A stretch of DNA of 64,000 nucleotides from Sphingomonas gellani. Its GTDB lineage: Bacteria > Pseudomonadota > Alphaproteobacteria > Sphingomonadales > Sphingomonadaceae. Shown here in pieces: positions 1-8,448 of this stretch (positions are counted from its first letter, which is position 1; each line of letters begins with the position of its first letter). The position numbers and the translations under genes were made by a program. The notes below the pieces were generated by a model. It saw only the letters and a list, made by a program, of their open reading frames with translations, did no database searches and was not told where the DNA came from. The stretch covers positions 1 through 64,000 of the forward strand of contig NZ_FOCF01000009.1 of NCBI RefSeq assembly GCF_900110035.1, in the 5' to 3' direction.

Positions 1-1300
1 GCTGGCGGTGTGGAGCGACTTCGCCACCAAGAAGCAGCTGGCCCAGACCGCGCAATATTCCACCGCGTCTTACCGCAGCCAGGATTATTCGATCCAGGCG
101 TCCGAAGTGGCGCGTGCGCTGGGCATGCGCAACGCGCTGGTCACCCGCCATCTGGTGGAACGCGCCGACCTGGTCCGCAAGCAGAGCGACATCGCCTCCA
201 CCTCCGGCGGGTTTCTGGCGGTCACCAAGTTCCTGCGCATGCTGCTCCAGTCGATGGCGCTGGCCTTGGGCGCATGGCTGGCGATCAACCAGAGCATTTC
301 GGCCGGTTCGATCTTCGCCGCCTCGCTGATCCTCGGCCGCGCGTTGCAGCCGGTGGAACAGATCCTGAGCGCCATGAAGAACGTGATGGGCGCGCAGAAC
401 GCGTACAAGGGCCTCGACACCTTCTGCCGCCTGCCCGACGTGACGGTGATGCCGACCGCCCTGCCCGTGCCCACCGGCAAGCTGGAGGTGAGCAATATCG
501 TGGTGCGCGCACCCGGCAGCGACCGGGTGCTGCTCAACGACCTGAGCTTCTCGGTCAATCCGGGCGAGATCGTCGCGCTGGTGGGGCCGAGCGGTGCCGG
601 CAAGTCGACGCTTCTGCGCGTCCTGTCGGGCGCGCTGGAGCCCGACGAGGGCGAGGTGCGGATCGACGGCGCGCGGCTGGCCGACTGGAACCGCGAGGAT
701 CTGGGCCGGCACCTGGGCTATATGCCGCAAACGCCGACCCTGTTCCCGACCACGGTGCACGGCAACATCTCCCGCTTCCGCGGCTTTACCGACGGACAGG
801 GTCCCGAGCTTGACCGCGAGGTGGTGACCGCCGCGCAGATGGCGGGCGCGCACGAGCTGATCCTGCGCTTCTCGCAAGGGTACGACACGCAGCTGACCAT
901 GCGCGAGGGTGGCGGCCTGTCGTCGGGCCAGCGTCAGGTGGTGGCGCTGGCGCGCGCGCTGTTCGGGCGGCCCAACCTGCTGTTCCTGGACGAGCCCAAC
1001 GCGCATCTCGACATCAATGGCGAGGCGCGGCTGATGCAGACGCTGAACGAGCTGCGCGAGCGCGGCGCCACGGTGATCGTGTCGACGCACCGTACCGGCC
1101 TGCTCCAGGCGGTGGACAAGGTGATGCTGCTGCGCGACGGCCAGATCCAGGTGTATGACGACCGTGCCAAGGTGATCCGTCCGGCCGCCGTGGAGCCGGC
1201 GCGCGAGGAACGGCTGCCGAACGAGGGTGCTGCGCGGCCCCAGCACCCCGAACAATCGCAAGGTCCGGCTCAGGCCCAGGGTGAAGGAACGAACGGGTGA
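1..1300 (+). CDS. Type I secretion ABC transporter, permease/ATPase (5' partial)
   Basis: Inner-membrane exporter subunit that would drive one-step secretion of proteins with C-terminal signals. The reading frame is open to the window edge, so the N-terminus is missing. Counting from codon 8, the last membrane segments lie at about residues 70-120. The nucleotide-binding domain follows, with Walker A GPSGAGKST (193-201), signature LSSGQRQ (304-310) and Walker B LLFLDEP (324-330). The sequence LDEPNAHLD is typical of PrsD/HlyB-like T1SS ATPases. The stop overlaps the start of the HlyD gene by 4 bases, so the two are co-translated. Sphingan loci carry an equivalent pair (atrD/atrB). Its likely cargo is the group of module proteins at 13638-22094 and 34054-38610; that link is inference. 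Confidence 0.93.
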   Translation, partial: LAVWSDFATKKQLAQTAQYSTASYRSQDYSIQASEVARALGMRNALVTRHLVERADLVRKQSDIASTSGGFLAVTKFLRMLLQSMALALGAWLAINQSISAGSIFAASLILGRALQPVEQILSAMKNVMGAQNAYKGLDTFCRLPDVTVMPTALPVPTGKLEVSNIVVRAPGSDRVLLNDLSFSVNPGEIVALVGPSGAGKSTLLRVLSGALEPDEGEVRIDGARLADWNREDLGRHLGYMPQTPTLFPTTVHGNISRFRGFTDGQGPELDREVVTAAQMAGAHELILRFSQGYDTQLTMREGGGLSSGQRQVVALARALFGRPNLLFLDEPNAHLDINGEARLMQTLNELRERGATVIVSTHRTGLLQAVDKVMLLRDGQIQVYDDRAKVIRPAAVEPAREERLPNEGAARPQHPEQSQGPAQAQGEGTNG

Positions 1301-2682
1301 GCGGTGAAATCGTCCAGCGGCCGCAGGGGTCGCAAGAGATCATCCCCGCGCCGCGCGCGATCGCCGAACGGCTGCAGATGGATGACTCGCCGCGCCGCGC
1401 GATCGGCATCGGCATCGGCATCGCAATCTTCTTCTTCGTGGTGCTGATCGGCTGGGCGTCGATCGCCCGGCTCGATGCGGCGGCGGGCGGCGAGGGTCAG
1501 GTGTCGGTATCCGGCAACCGGCAGACGGTGCAACATCGCGATGGCGGCATCGTCCAGTCGCTGGAGGTGCGCGAAGGCCAACATGTCGCGGCAGGACAGG
1601 TGCTTATCAAGCTGCAGGGCGCGGAGGTGGTCGCCACCGAGCGCGCCCTAGCCGGCAGCGTGATCGACCTTCAGGCGCAACGCGCCCGGCTGGAAGCCGA
1701 CATCCGCGGCACCCCGATCGCCTGGCCGGCGAGCTTCGCGAACGCCAAGGGCGACGACGCGATGCTGGTGGAGCGCGCCAAGCAGCTCCAGGTCGCGCAG
1801 CGCTCCGCCCGGTCCAGCTCGCTTGCCGCCAACCGCGCGGTGCTGCGCCAGCAGGAGGCGGAGGTCGCCAACCAGACCACCGGCTTTTCCGCCCAGTCGC
1901 GCGCCAGCCAGCAGCAGCGCGCTTCGCTTCAGCAGCAGCTCGAAAGCACGCGCAAGCTGGCCGACGAGGGCTATGTGTCGCGCAATTCGGTGCGCGCGAT
2001 CGAACGCTCGATCCAGCAGCTGGAGGGCGCGGACGCCGATTACGCGTCGCGCGCGGCCGCTAGCCGCGAGCAGGTCGGCCAGGCGCGCGAACAGTCGATC
2101 GCGACCAGCCGGAAATATGTCGAGGACAGCGCCACCCTGCTGCGCGACACCCAGTTTCAGCTGAATGAGGTGATGCCCAAATGGTTCGCCGCCAAGGACC
2201 AGCTGGAACGCACGGTGATCCGCGCGCCGCTGGCCGGGCGGGTCGTCGGCCTGCGCGTGTTCTCGGTGGGCGGCGTGATCCAGGCGGGGCAGCCCATCCT
2301 GGACATCGTGCCGGACGCCGCGCCGTTGATCGTCAAGGCGAACTTCCAGCCCAGCGACATCGATGGCGTGTTCGAAGGGCGCGAGGCGGAGGTGAAGTTC
2401 CTGTCGCTGCACGAACGCGACCTGCCGATCCTGCTCGGCACTGTGCGCAACGTGTCGGCGGACGCGCTCGTCGACGAGAAGTCGGGCCGCGGCTATTTCA
2501 CCGCCGAGATCGTGGTGCCCAAGTCGCAGATCGACAAGCTGAAGGCGATCCGCGGCGCGGACAGCGGCATTCGTCCGGGCGTACCCGTTCAGGTTCTGGT
2601 CAAGCTGAGGCGGCGCACGGCGTTGCAGTACATGCTCGACCCCCTGACCGAAGCCTTCTCCCGGTCGCTTCACGAGCGCTGA
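1297..2682 (+). CDS. HlyD-family type I secretion periplasmic adaptor
   Basis: Membrane-fusion protein that bridges the ABC exporter and a TolC-type channel. The 461 residues contain a short cytoplasmic N-terminus, one membrane segment at about 35-57, a biotinyl-lipoyl-like half near 70-105, a long Gln/Ala/Arg-rich coiled-coil hairpin (about 110-300), the second lipoyl half starting at ERTVIRAPLAGRV (about 303), and a beta-barrel C-terminus ending in a hydrophobic/basic tail. The start is GTG at 1297, inside the stop codon region of the ABC gene (GTGA overlap). Length and order match the PrsE/HlyD family. Confidence 0.95.
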   Translation: MSGEIVQRPQGSQEIIPAPRAIAERLQMDDSPRRAIGIGIGIAIFFFVVLIGWASIARLDAAAGGEGQVSVSGNRQTVQHRDGGIVQSLEVREGQHVAAGQVLIKLQGAEVVATERALAGSVIDLQAQRARLEADIRGTPIAWPASFANAKGDDAMLVERAKQLQVAQRSARSSSLAANRAVLRQQEAEVANQTTGFSAQSRASQQQRASLQQQLESTRKLADEGYVSRNSVRAIERSIQQLEGADADYASRAAASREQVGQAREQSIATSRKYVEDSATLLRDTQFQLNEVMPKWFAAKDQLERTVIRAPLAGRVVGLRVFSVGGVIQAGQPILDIVPDAAPLIVKANFQPSDIDGVFEGREAEVKFLSLHERDLPILLGTVRNVSADALVDEKSGRGYFTAEIVVPKSQIDKLKAIRGADSGIRPGVPVQVLVKLRRRTALQYMLDPLTEAFSRSLHER

Positions 2683-2732
2683 GTGCGAACAACGATCCGA
2701 TGTGGATGCAAGATGTACGGAACTGAACGGCT

Positions 2733-4880
2733 ATGGATATGAGAACGGACAACACCATGCCCTCAGGCGCCTCTGGTTCACCGGATACGGATGCCAGGTT
2801 GATCGACCTGCGTGGCATCGGTGCCACGCTGCGGCAGCGGCAATGGCCGATCTTGGTGACGATCGCGGTCGTGTTGGTGCTGACCGCCATCGCATATCTC
2901 ATGTTGCCTCAGCGATTCACCGCCACGGCAACGGTCGCGCTGGACCGGCGGGTGGACGAACTGGTGGGACAGCAGAGCGGCGACGCGGCTCTGCCCACCG
3001 ACTCCCCATCGGTTGATACAGCCGTACAGGTACTGACCTCTCCCCAACTGGCCGGTGAGGTGGCGGACCGGTTGAAGCTGGCTGATGTGGTCGGCTTCGG
3101 TCGGATCGCGGGCCAGCCGGTCTCCCCGCCGGCCGTGGCGCGGCAGCGCGCGACCAACGTCGTGCGGAGCGGCCTGCTGGTGAAGCGGACGGGCGTGTCT
3201 TACGCGATCACCGTCAGCTATTCCGGCAACGATGCCGCACGTGCGGCCGCGATCGTCAATCAGGTCGTGGACCAGTATATCGAGGACCAGCGTACCGGCA
3301 AGGAAGGTGCCCGCAACGCCCAGACCACCTTGCTGCGCGACCGATTGGTTGGCCTGCGCCGCGACGTCATCAATGCCGAACAGGCGGTGGCGAATTACCG
3401 CGCGCGCACCAACCTGATCGACGTCGAAAAGGACAGCACCGCCGTTCAGCAGGAAATCTCCGTGCTGAACACCCAGCTTGCCACCGCGGAGGCGGAACGG
3501 GCGGCAGCGCAGGCGCGCCTGTCCGCCGCTCGGGCTACGGGTGCCGGCGGACCACAGGAAACCGCGGCGCTGGGTGCGTTGCGCGGCCAGCGTGCCCAGC
3601 TGGGTGTGCAGCGCGCTGACCTGGCTGGCCGCTATGGTCCGCTGCATCCGGACCTGGCGCGGATCGACCGGCAGATCGCGGATATCGATCGCACGATCAG
3701 CACCGAAAGCGGTCGGGTCCGGGCGAACCTTGCCGCCGAGGCATCCGTCGCCAATGGCCGCGTCGCCGCGATCCGTTCGTCATTGAACGCGGCGCAGGGC
3801 GGCCTGACCGCGGGTAACGCGGCATCTGTCCAGCTCGCCGAGCTGGTCCGCAACGCAGACTCCGCGCGCAGCCTGTATCAGGCGTTTCTGGATCGATACC
3901 GCCAGTCGGTTGCGGGCCAGGGCACTGATCAGAGCAATGCGTATGTGATCTCGCACGCCATGGTGCCTGGTGCACCGGATTTCCCCAGTCTGCCGCTGTT
4001 CGCAGTCGGTGGGTTGCTGGCCGGACTGCTCGCGGCCGGTGCGCTGGTACTGGTACTGGAACTGCTCGAGCGGGGACTGAAGAGCCGTCGCGAGTTCGAG
4101 GCGCAGATGGGCATCCCCGTGATCGGCACCGTTGCCGACCTGCGGAGTGTGCCGGGTACGCGGGTAAAGTCGCGTGACCCGATGGGACCGGCGGACTATC
4201 TGGTCGGCAACGAGGGGTCGGTGTTCGGCGAAGCGTTCCGCAGCATCCGAACCGCGCTGCGCCTGGGCTATCCCGACCAGCGTGTCCGTTCGCTTGCAGT
4301 GACGTCGGCCCTTCCCAACGAGGGCAAGACGACCACCTCCATCTGCCTGGCCCGCTCGGCCGCAATGGCAGGGCACAAGGTGGTGCTGGTCGATTGCGAC
4401 GTGCGGCGCCGGGCGTCCAGCCGCTCGCTGACCAGCGGCGTCCAGCACGGCCTGACCGACGTGCTGAAGGGCAGCGTCCCACTCGATCAGGCGCTGGTCC
4501 ACGATGCCGCGTCGGGTGCCTATGTACTGGCGCAGAGCGCGCAGGTGACGGGTGATTACGACCTGATCGCATCGCCCGCGATGGAAACCCTGATCGCACA
4601 ACTGTCGGACCAGTTCGACCTGGTGGTCCTCGACACTGCGCCGGTGCTGCCGCTGGCGGAAGCGCGAGCGATCGCGGGCATGGCGGATGGCGTGCTGATG
4701 GTCGCGCGCTGGCGCAAAACTCCGGCCCAGGCGATCAGCCTGGCGCTGGATCTGCTCGGCCGGGCCGGCGCGCGGGTACAGGGTGCGGCGATGACCATGG
4801 TCGACCTGAAGGCGCAGGCACGCGGCGGGCGTGACGACGAGATGGTCTATTACAAGCAGTTCAAGGCGTACTATACCTGA
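2733..4880 (+). CDS. Polysaccharide co-polymerase with tyrosine autokinase domain (Wzc type)
   Basis: Controls chain length and export of an exopolysaccharide through cycles of tyrosine phosphorylation. The 715 residues hold a Wzz-type N-terminal domain with membrane segments at about 39-58 and 420-445, a long periplasmic coiled-coil region between them, then a cytoplasmic BY-kinase. The kinase has Walker A within ALPNEGKTTT (about 526-535), Walker A' VVLVDCDVRR (about 550-559) and Walker B-like LVVLDTAPV. The C-terminus MVYYKQFKAYYT carries a four-tyrosine cluster, the expected phosphorylation site. Here the co-polymerase and kinase are fused, whereas sphingan loci split them (GelC/GelE). 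It lies 50 bp after the HlyD gene and is followed by a strong hairpin. Confidence 0.95.
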   Translation: MDMRTDNTMPSGASGSPDTDARLIDLRGIGATLRQRQWPILVTIAVVLVLTAIAYLMLPQRFTATATVALDRRVDELVGQQSGDAALPTDSPSVDTAVQVLTSPQLAGEVADRLKLADVVGFGRIAGQPVSPPAVARQRATNVVRSGLLVKRTGVSYAITVSYSGNDAARAAAIVNQVVDQYIEDQRTGKEGARNAQTTLLRDRLVGLRRDVINAEQAVANYRARTNLIDVEKDSTAVQQEISVLNTQLATAEAERAAAQARLSAARATGAGGPQETAALGALRGQRAQLGVQRADLAGRYGPLHPDLARIDRQIADIDRTISTESGRVRANLAAEASVANGRVAAIRSSLNAAQGGLTAGNAASVQLAELVRNADSARSLYQAFLDRYRQSVAGQGTDQSNAYVISHAMVPGAPDFPSLPLFAVGGLLAGLLAAGALVLVLELLERGLKSRREFEAQMGIPVIGTVADLRSVPGTRVKSRDPMGPADYLVGNEGSVFGEAFRSIRTALRLGYPDQRVRSLAVTSALPNEGKTTTSICLARSAAMAGHKVVLVDCDVRRRASSRSLTSGVQHGLTDVLKGSVPLDQALVHDAASGAYVLAQSAQVTGDYDLIASPAMETLIAQLSDQFDLVVLDTAPVLPLAEARAIAGMADGVLMVARWRKTPAQAISLALDLLGRAGARVQGAAMTMVDLKAQARGGRDDEMVYYKQFKAYYT

Positions 4881-4887
4881 TCCGTCA

Positions 4888-4916
4888 CCACTCGCCGGTC
4901 AATGATCGGCGAGTGG
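4888..4916 (+). terminator. Hairpin terminator after the Wzc-type gene
   Basis: A perfect 10-bp stem, CCACTCGCCG (4888-4897) and CGGCGAGTGG (4907-4916), encloses a 9-base loop 7 bases after the autokinase stop codon. The following run is only weakly T-rich, so it may act as an imperfect intrinsic terminator or as an mRNA-stabilising hairpin. Confidence 0.7.
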
Positions 4917-5185
4917 CGGCTTTAGCATGTACGGTGGGTCGCCACCTCGCCACGGACTCGAGGCAACCGACCTGTGGCGCGGTCATGGATGCATAGACGC
5001 GCCATGGTCAGCGGCTGTTCTTTGCCGTGACCGGCGTCCTGTCCGTTGCAGATGCCCTTAGACACTCGAGCCTATACCGGATTGATGCCGATACAGGTTA
5101 CGCGTGCCCCATCCGGCAATCGATCCTCGCGCGCGGCGCTCGATCGCTGCTGTACGTGTAAAACCGTGGGGTTTCGATCGAAGGC
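4917..5185. other. Intergenic region between convergent genes
   Basis: With the hairpin just before it, about 300 bases separate the autokinase gene from the oppositely oriented beta-barrel gene. I see no convincing reading frame or RNA gene here; open frames across it lack ribosome-binding sites. Confidence 0.5.
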
Positions 5186-6682
5186 TTACAGGTGATACGC
5201 GACACCGACGCTGGCGCGGGTTTCGCCGAATTCCTGATTGTTCGCCCGGCCCGATCCATCGCGGCGCTGATAACCTGCGTCAAAATCGACCCGGATACGT
5301 CGGTTCAACAGCCATCGCGCACCACCATCTACGGTGTAGCGACGGACCGTGCCGTCCGAGTTCAGGTAATCGGCATGTTGGTAACCGACCGACCCCGACA
5401 GGATCAGATTGCGTAACAGTTCATGGTCCACGCCTACCCTTCCCTCTGTCACCAGCGCGGCGGGGGCGGTGACGGAAGCGACGTTGCGCAGCTCGCGCCG
5501 GGCACTTGCGTGGAGCGTCGTCAGCGGCGTGACAAGATAATCGAGGGCGACATTGATGCCCAGCGCGCCACGCGACCGGATTGTCGGATCCTTGAAGTCG
5601 GCATGGATGTAGCCGATGCCGATCTGTCCGCGAAGCAGCGGGGTGATGTCGCTGCGCACGCCGCCCAGCACCTCCACCGAGTTTGCATCGCGGGTGATCG
5701 GCGGGGCAGCCACCCGGAAGCGGCGCGCCTCCCCCGTGACCGACACGAACAGTTCCGGTCCGGCTGCGAGCGCATAGCCGGCATCGCCGTGCAACTGGTA
5801 CACGGTGGAGTCCCGGAACTGCTGGCTGAGCGGCAGGCCGGCGGGCGTTTCGGCGTCATCGTAATCGGCGTAGCTTACCGCGCCGCCCAGGCCGAGCGAC
5901 AGTCGGCCGAACGTCTTGCGCCCCGCGATGCTGGAGATCGTCACGTCGTAGCGGATCGGTTCGCGGGTATTCAGGATTTCGCTGGCGGCACCACGGTCCA
6001 TTACGGCGCGGGTATGCCGTACCTCGGTCGTGATACGGTCGTTGCGCCCGAAATCCAGCCGGCCGAGCAGGTGTGCGTCATAGGTCAGCGCATTCTCTGT
6101 CGAATAGCTGCCATAGACCCGCTGGTCGACATAGCCATCGAACACCACCGCGTTGCGGGGGAAGTCGGAACGGACCTGAACCGCCCCGCGCACGCGTCCG
6201 AACACGTCCGACGCGCCAGAGCGCTGGCGGTAGACGTTGCTGTCATAGCCGACCGTCGACGAGACTTCCGGAAAGATCAGATAGCTCCCCGCCCGGATGC
6301 CGACGGGGTCGTAGGCCGGGCGACGCCGAAGCGTGACCGTGTCGAGACGCCGGTCGCCGATCAGCACCCCCCCGGTCCCGTCGGTGAAGGATGGGCGGAT
6401 GTCGGTGGCGGTCCCGCGCGGCAGCAGCAGGCCGGTACTGCCTCCCGATGCGTCCGTCTGTGATGCGGCCCCCTGTGACGCAGAGCCCTGTGACGCAGAA
6501 CCCTGTGTCAGGGCGCCGGGGCCGGCGGTCGTCACCGAAGGCGATGCTGCCTGCTGCGTCCCGAGTGGCTGCGCCGTGCCGGTCTGGTCGGTCTGACCCG
6601 AAGGTGCAGCCTGATCAGACGTGGCGACCGGCCCCGTGGAAGAGGCCGCCTGGACAGCGATAATGGCGAGGATCATCGACAT
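5186..6682 (-). CDS. Outer-membrane beta-barrel protein of the polysaccharide export locus
   Basis: Predicted outer-membrane barrel (498 residues). A short hydrophobic N-terminus acts as signal, followed by a low-complexity Ser/Gln/Ala/Thr linker (about 15-80) that includes a short tandem repeat. A long series of alternating amphipathic strands follows, starting near YLIFPEVSSTVGYDSNVY, a pattern common in BBP2/GumB-associated barrels of sphingomonads. The last residues VGVAYHL end in a hydrophobic-polar pattern that fits a C-terminal barrel strand, although the final residue is Leu, not Phe. The gene lies 25 bp downstream of the Wza-type gene on the same strand, so they are probably one operon. 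It may help the polymer cross the outer membrane; this is inferred from position. Confidence 0.8.
   Translation of the reverse strand: MSMILAIIAVQAASSTGPVATSDQAAPSGQTDQTGTAQPLGTQQAASPSVTTAGPGALTQGSASQGSASQGAASQTDASGGSTGLLLPRGTATDIRPSFTDGTGGVLIGDRRLDTVTLRRRPAYDPVGIRAGSYLIFPEVSSTVGYDSNVYRQRSGASDVFGRVRGAVQVRSDFPRNAVVFDGYVDQRVYGSYSTENALTYDAHLLGRLDFGRNDRITTEVRHTRAVMDRGAASEILNTREPIRYDVTISSIAGRKTFGRLSLGLGGAVSYADYDDAETPAGLPLSQQFRDSTVYQLHGDAGYALAAGPELFVSVTGEARRFRVAAPPITRDANSVEVLGGVRSDITPLLRGQIGIGYIHADFKDPTIRSRGALGINVALDYLVTPLTTLHASARRELRNVASVTAPAALVTEGRVGVDHELLRNLILSGSVGYQHADYLNSDGTVRRYTVDGGARWLLNRRIRVDFDAGYQRRDGSGRANNQEFGETRASVGVAYHL
6463..6509 (-). repeat. Short in-gene tandem repeat in the barrel-protein linker
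   Basis: About three imperfect copies of an 18-base unit, built around CCTGTGACGCAGA, lie in tandem inside the coding region. They encode the GSASQ/GSASQ/GAASQ series of the N-terminal linker. Such a unit can expand or contract without shifting the frame, since 18 is a multiple of three. Confidence 0.7.
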
Positions 6683-6707
6683 GAGTGGTCAGCTGTTCCG
6701 GACGCGA

Positions 6708-7298
6708 TCAGAAATAGCGCTCGCCCACGCGAACGATGTCGCCGGGCTGGATCGGGAAGTCACGGTCGAGCGTCACCTGATGTTCGGCGGTTTCGCCGGC
6801 ACGGCGCAGGAACACCTGATGCGTGTTGGCGCGGTAGGTGTAGCCGCCCGCTGCGGCGACCGCGCCCAGCACGGTCAGCCCTTCACTGGTCTGGTAACGG
6901 CCGGGGCGCTGCACTTCGCCCAGGATGGAATAAGGGCGGAAGTCGAAAACTTCCACCGCGATGCGCGGCTGCTTCAGATAGCCGGCCGCGTAGCGGGTGG
7001 TGAGCGCCGCTTCCAGTTCGCGGGCAGTGAGGCCCACCGCCTTCACATCGCCGATCAGCGGCATGGTCACCGCGCCGTTGCCGGATACCTGATACTCGCC
7101 GGACAGGCTGGGTTCGCCGAAGACGTTGACCCTCAGCTTGTCGCCTAGCCCCAGGTGATAGACGTCGGGCGTCGCGGCCAGTTCGGATGCGGCGACCACC
7201 GGCCCGGCATGCCGGGCGCAGGCCGTGGGGAGAGCCGCAATCACGGCCAGCGCCGCCAGCCGAGAAATGGTCATGCCGGCACGCGTCTTGGAAATCAT
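6708..7298 (-). CDS. Polysaccharide export lipoprotein, Wza type (SLBB/Poly_export domains)
   Basis: Outer-membrane polysaccharide export protein of 196 residues, short relative to E. coli Wza as is usual in sphingomonads (GelD-like). The start at 7298 is chosen because AAGGGGG lies just upstream; the open frame extends further but without a signal. The N-terminus is a hydrophobic signal ending in LPTAC, a plausible though non-ideal lipobox. Poly_export domain: YHLGLGDKLRVNVFGEPSL, then the TMPLIGDVKAVGLT region. An SLBB domain follows with ILGEVQRPGRY. The C-terminus is QPGDIVRVGERYF. It is transcribed divergently from the gene at 7426, leaving a 127-bp shared promoter region. Confidence 0.93.
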   Translation of the reverse strand: MISKTRAGMTISRLAALAVIAALPTACARHAGPVVAASELAATPDVYHLGLGDKLRVNVFGEPSLSGEYQVSGNGAVTMPLIGDVKAVGLTARELEAALTTRYAAGYLKQPRIAVEVFDFRPYSILGEVQRPGRYQTSEGLTVLGAVAAAGGYTYRANTHQVFLRRAGETAEHQVTLDRDFPIQPGDIVRVGERYF

Positions 7299-7425
7299 GT
7301 CATCCCCCTTCGGATTGACCGGCACGATAACCGGGGTGGCGCAACAAGGCCAGCCATCAACCTTGCCTGGCAGCATGACACTGGTATCGCGCCGGTTCGG
7401 CTGTTCCGGGACAATGGAGACCATC

Positions 7426-8415
7426 ATGCGCGACCGTGTCGGACGTCGGCCGTTTTCGTTGTGCGCGGGGTTCGCATCGCTGCTGGCTGCGGCTGCCTTG
7501 GTGTTGGCGGCAAGCCCTTGGATCGGCGAATGGGCTGCGGTGCTGGACGCAGTGTCGCCTGCATGGCCGGCCGCGCCAATACTGGCCGTCGGTGCACTGG
7601 CTCTGGCGTGTCCGCGCGGCATCGGGGCGGCCGTGGCGCTGGTGGCTCTGGCATTGTGCGTGCCGATCCTGCTGGCGGTCCCCCACCCTGACGCTGCCCC
7701 GCAAGGTGGTTTCCGGCTGCGTGTGGTGACTCACAATGTCTGGGTGGACAACGTCGATCCGACAAACACCGCGGCTGCGCTCGCGGCGTCGGGCGCCGAC
7801 CTGATCCTGTTGCAGGAGGTCGACAAGCAGTTCGCGAATACGTTGCCGCTGCTGCGCCGGCTTTACCCTTATGCCAATCCGTGTCGGCAACGCTGCGCGC
7901 TGGCGATCCTGTCGCGTTATCCGATCGAGAGGGTGCGCTATCGTTTTCGGGATGCGGACGGGCGCCAGGTTGGACCGGGGCTGATCCATACACGTGTCCA
8001 CCTGCCGAACGGCGCCGTGGTCCCGGTGGCGACGATCCACCTGTCGCGCGGGCGGGCGCCCGGTGCGGATCGACGCCAGCGCGCGGCGCTCGCCGGGGCG
8101 GTGGCTGGCGCGTCGGACAAACGGTCGCTGATTCTGGCGGGGGATTTGAACCTGGTACCGTGGTCGGCGCGGTTGCGGTGGCTGGATGAGGCGCTGGCGC
8201 CGATGCGGCGGGTGACGGCGGTGCCCTCCTGGCCGGCGCGCGTCGGGGGGCGGGCGTTTCCGGTGCCGCTGGTGCCGATCGATCATCTTTATGCGGGGCC
8301 GGACTGGAACGTCGCGGCGGTGCGCCGGCTGGACCGGACGGGGTCGGACCATTACCCGGTCGCGGTTGATCTGGTTTGGCACGGCCCCAACGCTATGGTA
8401 ACCATGTCCCGATAA
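7426..8415 (+). CDS. Membrane-anchored endonuclease/exonuclease/phosphatase (EEP) family protein
   Basis: The 329-residue product has three hydrophobic segments in its first 90 residues and then an EEP-fold domain, probably facing the periplasm. Landmarks are VVTHNVWVDN (about 99), LILLQEVD (about 126, metal-binding Glu), GDLNLVPWS (about 239) and TGSDHYPVAV (about 305, catalytic Asp-His). Family members cleave phosphodiester or phosphate-ester bonds in nucleic acids, inositol phosphates or lipids; the substrate cannot be read from sequence. The start is set by GGAG six bases upstream of the ATG; an earlier in-frame ATG at 7414 is possible. Its place between Wza-type and TolC-type genes hints at a role at the envelope. 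Confidence 0.88.
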   Translation: MRDRVGRRPFSLCAGFASLLAAAALVLAASPWIGEWAAVLDAVSPAWPAAPILAVGALALACPRGIGAAVALVALALCVPILLAVPHPDAAPQGGFRLRVVTHNVWVDNVDPTNTAAALAASGADLILLQEVDKQFANTLPLLRRLYPYANPCRQRCALAILSRYPIERVRYRFRDADGRQVGPGLIHTRVHLPNGAVVPVATIHLSRGRAPGADRRQRAALAGAVAGASDKRSLILAGDLNLVPWSARLRWLDEALAPMRRVTAVPSWPARVGGRAFPVPLVPIDHLYAGPDWNVAAVRRLDRTGSDHYPVAVDLVWHGPNAMVTMSR

Positions 8416-8448
8416 CCGGCTGGGAAACGCCGAGGGGGAACAGGACCA

